From a bacterium (lineage in GTDB: Bacteria > UBA9089 > UBA9088 > JAGUXG01): a stretch of 5,043 nt of DNA. The DNA is taken from the NCBI GenBank assembly GCA_030018505.1, contig JASEHO010000111.1, positions 1 to 5,043 on the forward strand. Direction: 5' to 3'. Under the pieces are notes generated by a model. It ran no database searches. It was not told the origin of the DNA and saw only the letters and a program-made list of their open reading frames with translations. Shown piece by piece: positions 1 through 4,989 of the stretch (within the stretch, counting starts at the first letter, position 1; the number at the start of each line of letters is the position of its first letter). The position numbers and the translations under genes are program-made.

Positions 1-66
1 CAATGAATTCCATTTACATGGTTGTTGTTTCACTTCAGATGGGTAAACAGTTACTCATGTTTTTGT

Positions 67-146
67 AAAAGGGTTCAAGGACTCAAGGATTCGAGTGATG
101 GATTTTCAGAGATTTCACTTGACCCCTTGATCCCTGGACCCCTTTT
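67..146. repeat. Imperfect palindromic element with 8-bp periodic arms; possible terminator
   Basis: Two 31-nt arms (67-97 and 116-146) are reverse complements at 24 of 31 positions, around an 18-nt spacer. The left arm opens AAAAGGG and the right arm closes CCCCTTTT. Each arm is itself built of about 8-bp units: TTCAAGGA, CTCAAGGA, TTCGAGTG on the left, and CACTTGAC, CCCTTGAT, CCCTGGAC on the right. As RNA this would fold into a long interrupted stem followed by a T-rich stretch (143-161). It could therefore end transcription coming from upstream of the window, but the mismatches make it a poor intrinsic terminator. A dispersed intergenic repeat is at least as likely. The remainder of 1-201 shows no gene remnant that I recognise. 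Confidence 0.6.
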
Positions 147-159
147 ATTCCTTATTTTT

Positions 160-188
160 TTGTAAACTATTTTAATTGGGTATATACA
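160..188 (+). promoter_or_regulatory. Candidate sigma70-type promoter for the nucleotidyltransferase gene
   Basis: TTGTAA (160-165) and TATACA (183-188) are separated by 17 nt. Each matches the -35 and -10 consensus at four of six positions. Transcription would start near 195, only about 7 nt before the ATG at 202. This is a pattern match in AT-rich DNA, where chance matches are frequent. TATATA at 181-186 is an alternative -10 with a less favourable 15-nt spacer. Confidence 0.35.
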
Positions 189-201
189 CTTTATTATTAC
201 T

Positions 202-1578
202 ATGAATCTTCCGAAACTCATTCTTTTCATTCAGGCACAATCTAAAAAAGCTACGCTTTTTATTGTCGGTGGATTCCTGCGGGATAGGTTGCTCAATAGA
301 GAGAGCAAGGATATAGACTTCGCTGTCCTGGGGGATTCAATAGCCCTTGCTAAAAGAGTGGCAGATAGGCTAAAAGGGGCGTATGTTGGGCTTGACGAGA
401 CAACAGCAAGGGTGGTGCTTCCCCAGTTTCAACTGGATTTTGCAAAGATAACTGAGAGTATTGAAAAGGACTTGCAAAGAAGGGACTTTACCATAAATGC
501 CATTGCCTTGAACCTTTCTAACCTTGAAATTATAGACCTCTTCTCTGGATTAGATGATATTAAGAACAGAACTATCAAGGTCATCTCAGAAGACTCTATT
601 ACAGATGATCCACTAAGGTTGCTAAGGGCTGTAAGGCTCTCTTGTGTTTTGGGTTTTAAGATAGAGCCAAAGACAACTGCGCTCATAAAAAAACACTTTA
701 GCCTCCTTATGGATGTCGCACCTGAGAGGGTCAATTATGAGCTATTTGAGATACTCAAGGTAAGTAGTGCACAGCACCTTAAATTATTGTCTGATTTAGG
801 CTTGCTCTCTCTTCTCTTTCCTGAGATGAAAAGCCTGCCAGAGATTGGTCCAGATGGATACCACCATCTCAATCTTTTGGACCACTCTATTGAGACAGTA
901 AGACAATTAGAGATATTGGTTGAAGAGATGCCTATATTCAGAGATAAAATTAAAGAGTATCTTGCTCAAGGCCTTGCCGCAGGCCATAGTAGGCTTCAGA
1001 TTCTAAAGTTAGCCTGCCTTTTTCATGACCTTGGAAAACCAGAGACAATGAAGATAGAGGAAGATAAGGTTAGGTTTATTGGCCATGAAATGGTTGGTAT
1101 GGGACTGGTAAGTAAGATAGGAACAAGGATTCGGCTTTCAGGAAAAGAGATAGCAAGTCTAAAAAGGCTTGTTGCCAATCATATGAGGATAGGAACACTA
1201 ATACAGGGCAGAATAATTACACGGAAGGCAATTTTTCGGTTAGTTAGAGACCTTGAAGATGACCTTATAGCAGTTCTTCTCCTCTCATTGGCAGATAGAT
1301 TATCAGCAGTTGGTCAGGCAACAACAGAGGAGGATATAAAGCAACATAGAGAAGGGCTAAGACTGATATTGACAGAATACTTAAAGCCTGACCAATCACT
1401 TAAACCACCAAAGATAGTTACAGGCGATGAGATTATGGAAAGATTTGGTTTAGAATCCAGTCCCTTGATAGGAGAAATTCTCTCTGTAATTAGTGAAGGA
1501 TGGGTTGATGAAAAGGTAAAAGGAAAAGAGGATGCCTTTATTCTTGCAGAGGGGTTTCTAAAGTCTATTAAAAATTGA
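202..1578 (+). CDS. cca: CCA-adding tRNA nucleotidyltransferase / poly(A) polymerase family protein with HD domain
   Basis: Class II nucleotidyltransferase predicted to add or repair the 3' CCA end of tRNAs in the cytoplasm using CTP and ATP. The N-terminal head has the family motifs in order: GG at 23-24 with RD at 27-28, the DID metal-binding pair (Asp37, Asp39), RRD at 93-95, and DDPLR at 135-139 followed by LRAVR, which corresponds to the base-reading (E/D)DxxR motif. An ERVNYE helix at 175-180 follows. The C-terminal part is an HD domain with His228, His275-Asp276, His295 and Asp365, so its metal site looks intact and phosphatase or phosphodiesterase activity is possible. The 458-residue length suits HD-bearing members. 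The ATG lies about 20 residues before the GG motif, as expected, but has no Shine-Dalgarno sequence. Sequence motifs do not separate a full CCA enzyme from a CC-adding, A-adding or poly(A) polymerase paralogue; a second such gene elsewhere would raise that question. Confidence 0.93.
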   Translation: MNLPKLILFIQAQSKKATLFIVGGFLRDRLLNRESKDIDFAVLGDSIALAKRVADRLKGAYVGLDETTARVVLPQFQLDFAKITESIEKDLQRRDFTINAIALNLSNLEIIDLFSGLDDIKNRTIKVISEDSITDDPLRLLRAVRLSCVLGFKIEPKTTALIKKHFSLLMDVAPERVNYELFEILKVSSAQHLKLLSDLGLLSLLFPEMKSLPEIGPDGYHHLNLLDHSIETVRQLEILVEEMPIFRDKIKEYLAQGLAAGHSRLQILKLACLFHDLGKPETMKIEEDKVRFIGHEMVGMGLVSKIGTRIRLSGKEIASLKRLVANHMRIGTLIQGRIITRKAIFRLVRDLEDDLIAVLLLSLADRLSAVGQATTEEDIKQHREGLRLILTEYLKPDQSLKPPKIVTGDEIMERFGLESSPLIGEILSVISEGWVDEKVKGKEDAFILAEGFLKSIKN

Positions 1579-1632
1579 CTTGCCAGGCAAATTTTCTTGC
1601 ATACAAAGGGGATGGACAGGTAAAATAATCTT

Positions 1633-1947
1633 ATGGCTCAACCAATGGATATTCAGGTGGGCTTTGCCCAACAGATAAGCATTGCTGGCCAGCAACAACT
1701 CCATCAACAACAACCTATCACTCATCAGGAACATCTTGGAAAGAAAGCAATTTCTCAAGTAGCAGAAGAGGCGACCAAGGTTTTGAACACAGAAAAGAGT
1801 GGTCAGGGAGGAAAGATAGAGGAAAAAAGGAGTATGAGAAGATTCCAAAAGAAGAAAAAGGGCAAAAAGAAAGATACAGAGCAAGAAGAATTGCAAGAAA
1901 AAGCAATAGAATATGGAAAAGGAGGAATTATAGATGTTACAGTTTGA
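1633..1947 (+). CDS. Small Gln- and Lys-rich protein of unknown function, overlapping dapL
   Basis: I do not recognise this 104-residue protein. Residues 1-15 (MAQPMDIQVGF and on) look ordered. Residues 16-35 are rich in Gln and His, and 60-90 form a highly charged Lys/Glu stretch with KKKKGKKK near 74-81, probably helical or disordered and able to bind nucleic acid or an acidic partner. The tail returns to a compact GGIIDVTV. There is no signal peptide or membrane segment. The layout of a short conserved-looking head (MxxPxDIQ) and tail (G-I/L-IDV-V) around a variable charged middle resembles small uncharacterised proteins I associate with several bacterial phyla; that is an impression, not a database result. 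The start has only a weak AGGT 11 nt upstream. The gene lies 54 bp after the nucleotidyltransferase gene and overlaps dapL by 14 nt, favouring co-transcription and translational coupling. Low-complexity composition leaves some chance that it is not translated. Confidence 0.66.
   Translation: MAQPMDIQVGFAQQISIAGQQQLHQQQPITHQEHLGKKAISQVAEEATKVLNTEKSGQGGKIEEKRSMRRFQKKKKGKKKDTEQEELQEKAIEYGKGGIIDVTV
1919..1925 (+). promoter_or_regulatory. Ribosome binding site for dapL inside the preceding gene
   Basis: AAGGAGG, 8 nt before the ATG at 1934, is a near-perfect Shine-Dalgarno sequence. It lies within the codons of the 104-residue gene and fixes the dapL start despite the 14-nt overlap. Confidence 0.85.
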
Positions 1948-3088
1948 AGCAGAAAGGTTAAAGAAGATTCCGCCATACCTCTTTGCCAGGATTGACAGAT
2001 TAAAGGAAGAAGAGGCAAAGAAGGGGAAAGGGTTGATAAGTCTTGGGATAGGAGACCCTGACCAACCTACACCACCTCATATCATTCAGGCTCTGAAAGA
2101 GGCTGTGGATAATCCCAGAACCCATAGCTACCCACCCTATGAAGGATATAAAGAGTTGAGAGAGGCTATCTCTATCTGGTATAAGAATAGGTTTGAGGTA
2201 GAGCTTGACCCAGACCTTGAGATTCTGCCTTTGATTGGCTCAAAAGAGGGTATTGCCCATATACCCTTTGCCTTACTAAACTCAAAGGATAGGGTTCTTG
2301 TTCCTGACCCAGGCTATCCTGTCTATCATAGCTCCACTATCTTAGCCGGAGGTGTGCCTATAGCAGTTCCATTATTATCTGAAAACAGGTTTCTTCCAGA
2401 CTTAAGCAAGATTGACCCAAAAGGAGCAAAGCTCTTTTTTGTCAACTATCCAAACAACCCCACAGCCGCCACAGCTGACATCTCTTACCTCTCTGACCTT
2501 GTTTCGTTTGCCAAAGAAAGTGAGCTTCTCATCTGCTTTGATGCGGCATATAGCGAACTTTATTTTGAAGGGATAAAACCTCCATGTATCCTCCAGATAA
2601 AGGGCGGAAAGGATGTGGCTATTGAGTTTCATTCCCTGTCAAAGACCTACAATATGACTGGATGGAGGATAGGGTTTGCTTGCGGAAATAAGGATGCTAT
2701 TGCCAGCCTTGCTAAGCTGAAACAGAACTTAGACTCTGGAATATTTGGCGCTATCCAGTATGCCGGCATAAAGGCACTTTTAGGTGAGCAGACTTCTCTC
2801 GAAGCAAGCCGCAAGCTCTATGAAAGGAGAAGGGATGTCTTGGTCGAAGGGCTAAAAGGATGCGGATTTAAGGTAAATAAGCCTCAAGCCACATTCTATC
2901 TTTGGGTTCAGATTGAAGGCTCATCTATGGATTTTACAGAAAGGCTTATCAGGGATTCAGGTGTCGTGGTTACCCCTGGAATTGGGTTTGGTGAGCAGGG
3001 AGAAGGGTTTATTCGCTTTGCTCTGACTGTTGATGAGGAAAAGCTAAAAGAGGCAGTAGAAAGGATAAGTAAGATTAGCCAAGAATGA
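1934..3088 (+). CDS. dapL: LL-diaminopimelate aminotransferase (class I/II PLP aminotransferase)
   Basis: Predicted cytosolic PLP enzyme that converts tetrahydrodipicolinate plus glutamate directly to LL-diaminopimelate and 2-oxoglutarate, bypassing the acylated DapD/DapC/DapE steps for lysine and peptidoglycan. Visible fold-type I features are GIGDPDQPTP (38-47) near the N-terminus, SKEG (103-106) in the cofactor phosphate region, NYPNNPT (171-177) with Asn175, Asp203 for the pyridine nitrogen with Tyr206, Lys237 as the Schiff-base lysine in SLSKTYNMTGWRIGF (234-248), and Arg361 for the substrate carboxylate. The N-terminus (RLKKIPPYLFARIDRLK, 8-24) is typical of DapL-like enzymes rather than generic aspartate aminotransferases. 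At 384 residues it is full length for the shorter DapL type. Close relatives act on other amino acids, so the exact substrate rests on overall resemblance. No other dap gene is in the window. Confidence 0.9.
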   Translation: MLQFEAERLKKIPPYLFARIDRLKEEEAKKGKGLISLGIGDPDQPTPPHIIQALKEAVDNPRTHSYPPYEGYKELREAISIWYKNRFEVELDPDLEILPLIGSKEGIAHIPFALLNSKDRVLVPDPGYPVYHSSTILAGGVPIAVPLLSENRFLPDLSKIDPKGAKLFFVNYPNNPTAATADISYLSDLVSFAKESELLICFDAAYSELYFEGIKPPCILQIKGGKDVAIEFHSLSKTYNMTGWRIGFACGNKDAIASLAKLKQNLDSGIFGAIQYAGIKALLGEQTSLEASRKLYERRRDVLVEGLKGCGFKVNKPQATFYLWVQIEGSSMDFTERLIRDSGVVVTPGIGFGEQGEGFIRFALTVDEEKLKEAVERISKISQE

Positions 3089-3125
3089 AATCAGCCCTGG
3101 CAAAAACTTAAGTCTAAAAGGAAGT

Positions 3126-3387
3126 CTCTCGGATAAAAGGTTATGGTTAGGAAGCCGGCCTGCCTATGCGTTGCACCTGTCTGCCGACAGGCAGGCGCAG
3201 ACAGGTATGGAAGTCTCGGTTAAGAAGTTGGTGGCAGTACTTGGACAAATTGCCAGATTAAGGAGAGACAAGACCAACTTTCTAACCCCTAAACCTCTCC
3301 TGGCATCTTAACCCTAACCCTTTTACTGAAGAAAAAGTTAACGGTTTGAGAAAGCTAACAAAATCAACGCTTTAATTTATCCGAGAG
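3126..3387. repeat. Roughly 260-bp nested palindromic element filling the dapL-ORF6N gap
   Basis: The 324-bp stretch 3089-3412 has no gene. It is organised by inverted repeats: a perfect 12-bp outer pair CTCTCGGATAAA (3126-3137) with TTTATCCGAGAG (3376-3387); an imperfect pair 3135-3156 with 3302-3324, running AAAAGG to CCCTTTT and including GCC (3154-3156) with GGC (3302-3304); and 3218-3232 with 3273-3287 (AAGTTGGT with ACCAACTT plus GGTTA with TAACC). A GC-rich hairpin cluster sits at 3158-3206. The outer and inner pairs overlap by 3 nt (3135-3137), so they cannot both form completely. A MITE-like element or a structured RNA gene are the main readings. It matches no RNA family that I recognise. 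A weak promoter (TTGAGA at 3346, TTTAAT at 3371, 19-nt spacer) may lie in its right part. Confidence 0.65.
3158..3206. repeat. GC-rich cluster of competing hairpins
   Basis: Three perfect inverted repeats share the same bases: GCCTGCCT (3158-3165) with AGGCAGGC (3189-3196); ACCTGTCTGC (3175-3184) with GCAGACAGGT (3197-3206); and CCTGTC (3176-3181) with GACAGG (3186-3191). They cannot all form at once. The cluster is much richer in GC than its surroundings, which suggests an inserted REP-like palindrome inside the larger element. Confidence 0.7.
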
Positions 3388-3412
3388 CGTTCTTACATTA
3401 AAAGGAGGAAAA

Positions 3413-3931
3413 ATGAATAGCTTGGTTCCAATAGAGAGAATAGAGAGCAAGATTTTTCTAATCAGAGGCCAGAAGGTGATGCTTGATAGGGATTTGGCAG
3501 AGTTGTATGAGGTAGCTACAAAGAATTTGAACAAGGCTGTTAAAAGAAATATAGAACGCTTCCCGGAAGATTTTATGTTTCAGCTTACCAGAGAAGAGTT
3601 TGTCAACTTGAAGTTCCATTTTGGAACCTCAAGTTGGGGTGGAACTCGAACTCTTCCCTATGCCTTTACAGAACAAGGAGTGGCTATGCTCTCCTCTGTA
3701 CTTAGAAGCAAGCGAGCCATCCTGGTCAATATTCAAATTATGAGGACATTTACCAAGATTAGAGAAATTCTCTCTACTCACAAAGAGCTTGCCCATAAGT
3801 TAGCTGAGCATGAAAGAAAGATTGAGAGGCATGATGTCGAAATCAAAGCCGTCTTTGAGGCAATTCGCCAATTGATGACTCCACCCACTAAAGAGATGAA
3901 GAAGATAGGGTTTAGACATGGAGGAGAATAG
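3413..3931 (+). CDS. ORF6N-domain protein (KilA-N/ORF6N DNA-binding family)
   Basis: Residues 9-95 match the ORF6N pattern as I know it: IFLIRGQKVMLDRDLAELY (14-32), then a lysine- and asparagine-containing segment (37-46), RFPEDFMFQLTREE (49-62), and LPYAFTEQGVAMLSSVLRS (81-99). The domain was first seen in phage and large DNA virus proteins and is thought to bind DNA; its cellular role in bacteria is unsettled. Residues 119-155 form a charged helix (HKELAHKLAEHERKIERHD), likely a coiled coil for oligomerisation. The tail ends PPTKEMKKIGF. At 172 residues the protein looks complete. GGAGG at 3404-3408 supports the ATG, with a short 4-nt gap. No phage structural, integrase or lysis gene lies nearby, so this is a lone copy, as is often seen in environmental genomes. 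A role in regulation or phage interaction is inference only. Confidence 0.88.
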   Translation: MNSLVPIERIESKIFLIRGQKVMLDRDLAELYEVATKNLNKAVKRNIERFPEDFMFQLTREEFVNLKFHFGTSSWGGTRTLPYAFTEQGVAMLSSVLRSKRAILVNIQIMRTFTKIREILSTHKELAHKLAEHERKIERHDVEIKAVFEAIRQLMTPPTKEMKKIGFRHGGE

Positions 3932-3955
3932 CCACAGAGGGCTCAGAGATAAATC

Positions 3956-3982
3956 CACAGATTGCACAGATTACGCAGATTA
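3956..3982. repeat. Three tandem 9-bp units (CACAGATTA type)
   Basis: CACAGATTG, CACAGATTA and CGCAGATTA follow one another without gaps. Related CACAGAG and CTCAGAG words stand just upstream (3933-3948). Degenerate repeats of this kind are, to my memory, dispersed through intergenic DNA of a number of environmental genomes; their function is unknown. Confidence 0.75.
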
Positions 3983-3984
3983 TT

Positions 3985-4016
3985 ACTATACACTATACAC
4001 TCATAACTATAAACTA
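3985..4016. repeat. Degenerate 7-bp tandem repeat (ACTATAC type)
   Basis: ACTATAC, ACTATAC, ACTCATA and ACTATAA, then ACTA, run on directly after the 9-bp repeats. The tract is AT-rich and could contain a chance -10 element, but no gene-linked promoter is evident. Confidence 0.65.
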
Positions 4017-4036
4017 ATAAGATGGAGGTTTTGAGG

Positions 4037-4193
4037 ATGAGGAGATTGAAGAAGATTTTGGTCTTTGGGGATTTTGGTTGGAGTAGGGTTTTTATCGCAA
4101 GGTGTAGAGGGAACTGTGATCTATGTGCCGGGGAGTTATGCGACCATTCAGGAAGGGATGAATAATTGTAACCCGGGTATGACTGGGACTTAG
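4037..4193 (+). pseudogene. Frameshifted and truncated 5' end of a secreted right-handed beta-helix protein gene
   Basis: GGAGG (4024-4028) lies 8 nt before an ATG at 4037 that opens MRRLKKILVFG. At the G run 4067-4070 the frame must shift by one base to continue ILVGVGFLSQGVEG and then TVIYVPGSYATIQEGMNNC, ending at TAG 4191-4193. Joined, this gives a classic signal peptide (basic start, hydrophobic core, cleavage near GVEG) followed by the VIYVPGSYATIQEGM start typical of pectin-lyase-fold, NosD-like surface proteins. The family usually runs to several hundred residues, so nearly everything downstream is gone. Read without the shift, the ATG frame stops after about 40 further codons of unrelated sequence. 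One extra G plus deletion of the body explains the remnant; a sequencing error could explain the shift but not the lost body. Confidence 0.72.
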
Positions 4194-4207
4194 AGAGATA
4201 AAAATTG

Positions 4208-4215
4208 AGGAGGTG
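4208..4215 (+). promoter_or_regulatory. Strong ribosome binding site that sets the antitoxin start
   Basis: AGGAGGTG is a full match to the usual anti-Shine-Dalgarno sequence. It lies 9 nt before ATG 4225, so the ATG is preferred over the in-frame GTG at 4213, which is part of the site itself. Confidence 0.85.
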
Positions 4216-4224
4216 TTTATTATT

Positions 4225-4488
4225 ATGGCTAAAATAGCTATGAGAGATCCTATAACTCAAAGACAATTGCCAGTAATTATGGAAGGCGGCAAGCCGAAAG
4301 CAGTTGTAATAGATATTGAAAGGTTCAATATGCTAACAAAACTGTTGGGAATGCTGAACGAAGAAGATATCAAAGAAGCATCTTTGTTGAGTCAATCTGA
4401 GGTTGCAAAAGCGGCTATAGATAGAGGAATAGCTGCTATTAAACAAGGAAGGGCAAGACCATGGAGGCAAGCCATTGAGGAAATTTGA
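4225..4488 (+). CDS. Phd/YefM-like antitoxin of a type II toxin-antitoxin module
   Basis: An 87-residue protein from ATG 4225. The segment RQLPVIMEGGKPKAVVIDIERFNML (13-37) has the strand-turn-strand-helix look of Phd/YefM antitoxins (pattern PVI-x-GKP-AVVID-xx). Residues 48-87 are helical and charged, ending in WRQAIEEI, and would be the flexible part that wraps the toxin. The N-terminal helix that normally precedes the PVI strand is short here, so it is an atypical member. Such proteins neutralise the partner toxin and repress their own promoter as a complex, and I infer the same here. The gene overlaps the toxin gene by 14 nt, giving antitoxin-first order and coupled translation. No operator could be identified with confidence upstream. 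Confidence 0.8.
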   Translation: MAKIAMRDPITQRQLPVIMEGGKPKAVVIDIERFNMLTKLLGMLNEEDIKEASLLSQSEVAKAAIDRGIAAIKQGRARPWRQAIEEI

Positions 4489-4819
4489 GATCTTTTTTAC
4501 TGAGCCTTTTGAAAAATGTCTGAAGAAGCTGACAAAGAAATACAAGCAGATCAAAAAAGATATAGAAGATCTTTCATCTTTCCTTGAAGGTTATCCAGAT
4601 ACTGGAGTCGCAATTCCGACTTATGCCCATAAGGTTTGGAAGATACGATGGAAAAGTAGGGATATGGCACGAGGAAAACGAGGCAGTTACAGAATCGTCT
4701 ATTTCTGGGAATCCAAAGATGATGAAGTTTATCTGTTGCTTATTTATGCAAAGACCAAGATGGGAGAGATTACCAAAGAAGAGTTGGAAAATGCCCTAAG
4801 AGAGGCTGGGCTTGGTTAA
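4475..4819 (+). CDS. RelE/HigB-like toxin of a type II toxin-antitoxin module
   Basis: A 114-residue basic protein resembling the RelE/ParE superfamily, closest in pattern to HigB-type mRNA endonucleases that cut mRNA on the ribosome. An N-terminal helical pair (residues 10-38, FEKCLKKLTKKYKQIKKDI) is followed by strands VWKIRWK (54-60), GKRGSYRIVYFW (67-78) and EVYLLLIYAK (84-93). The basic residues Arg58, Lys60, Lys68, Arg69 and Arg73 sit where RelE-fold toxins place their RNA-contacting side chains, though no single catalytic residue can be assigned by eye. The C-terminal helix (100-111) is also typical. Translation starts at TTG 4475, supported by GGAGG at 4463-4467 with 7 nt between. A weak start after the antitoxin fits the need for excess antitoxin. 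A ParE-like gyrase inhibitor is less likely because of the GKxGxYRxxY pattern. Confidence 0.85.
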   Translation: MRKFEIFFTEPFEKCLKKLTKKYKQIKKDIEDLSSFLEGYPDTGVAIPTYAHKVWKIRWKSRDMARGKRGSYRIVYFWESKDDEVYLLLIYAKTKMGEITKEELENALREAGLG

Positions 4820-4855
4820 TTGTTGAAAAGAATGGAAGTTTAAGGATAAATAAGG

Positions 4856-4909
4856 ATGAAGAAGATAAAAGATGTTTTGGGCCAAAAAGTGTGTTGGAGA
4901 TACCCATGA
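4856..4909 (+). CDS. Possible 17-codon mini-ORF before the NYN fragment
   Basis: ATG 4856 opens MKKIKDVLGQKVCWRYP and stops at 4907-4909, overlapping the following ATG as ATGA. AAGGA (4842-4846) lies 9 nt upstream. The peptide matches nothing I know. It may be chance, a leader peptide, or a decayed gene start like its neighbours. Confidence 0.2.
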   Translation: MKKIKDVLGQKVCWRYP

Positions 4910-4983
4910 TTCAAAAATATATTAAAGGCAAAGTTTATGTTTTTATCGATGCATCCAATGTTTATCATTCGTTTAAGAAATAG
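4906..4983 (+). pseudogene. N-terminal fragment of a NYN (PIN-like) domain protein
   Basis: GGAGA (4896-4900) precedes ATG 4906, which encodes 25 residues and stops at TAG 4981-4983. The stretch KGKVYVFIDASNVYHSFKK (7-25) is the first strand and helix of a NYN/LabA-like nuclease domain, with the metal-binding Asp in FIDASN at position 15. Intact proteins of this family usually run well beyond 150 residues, and the expected continuation (often LGW then a charged helix) is absent after the stop. The gene is therefore cut short, most simply by insertion of unrelated DNA near 4978-4990. Confidence 0.6.
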
Positions 4984-4989
4984 GAAAAA

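Noticed and set aside
1580..1590. Short palindrome TTGCCAGGCAA after the nucleotidyltransferase stop
   Set aside because: One central base leaves no room for a hairpin loop and no T-run follows directly, so it is not a terminator; possible operator use cannot be supported.
1575..1605. Possible promoter for the small gene and dapL (TTGACT with CATACA downstream)
   Set aside because: The -35 match is good, but the best -10 matches only three of six bases at a 19-nt spacer, and it overlaps the stop codon of the preceding gene.
1558..2018. Minus-strand open frames over the small Lys-rich gene
   Set aside because: Their Phe/Leu/Ser-rich products are the expected antisense reading of Lys/Glu/Gln codons; the + strand frame has the neighbour coupling.
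3115..3406. TAAAAGGA direct repeats (3115-3122 and 3399-3406) as target duplications of the palindromic element
   Set aside because: They stand at unequal distances (3 and 11 nt) from the terminal inverted repeats, and the right copy is part of a ribosome binding site.
3956..4016. CRISPR array
   Set aside because: The repeats are 7-9 bp with no spacers.
4171..4178. ACCCGGGT palindrome upstream of the toxin-antitoxin genes as an operator
   Set aside because: It lies in the codons of the beta-helix remnant, is only 8 bp, and occurs once.
3943..4266. Minus-strand open frame across the tandem repeats
   Set aside because: It is composed of translated repeat DNA and antisense of the pseudogene, with no recognisable domain; the + strand remnant explains the region better.
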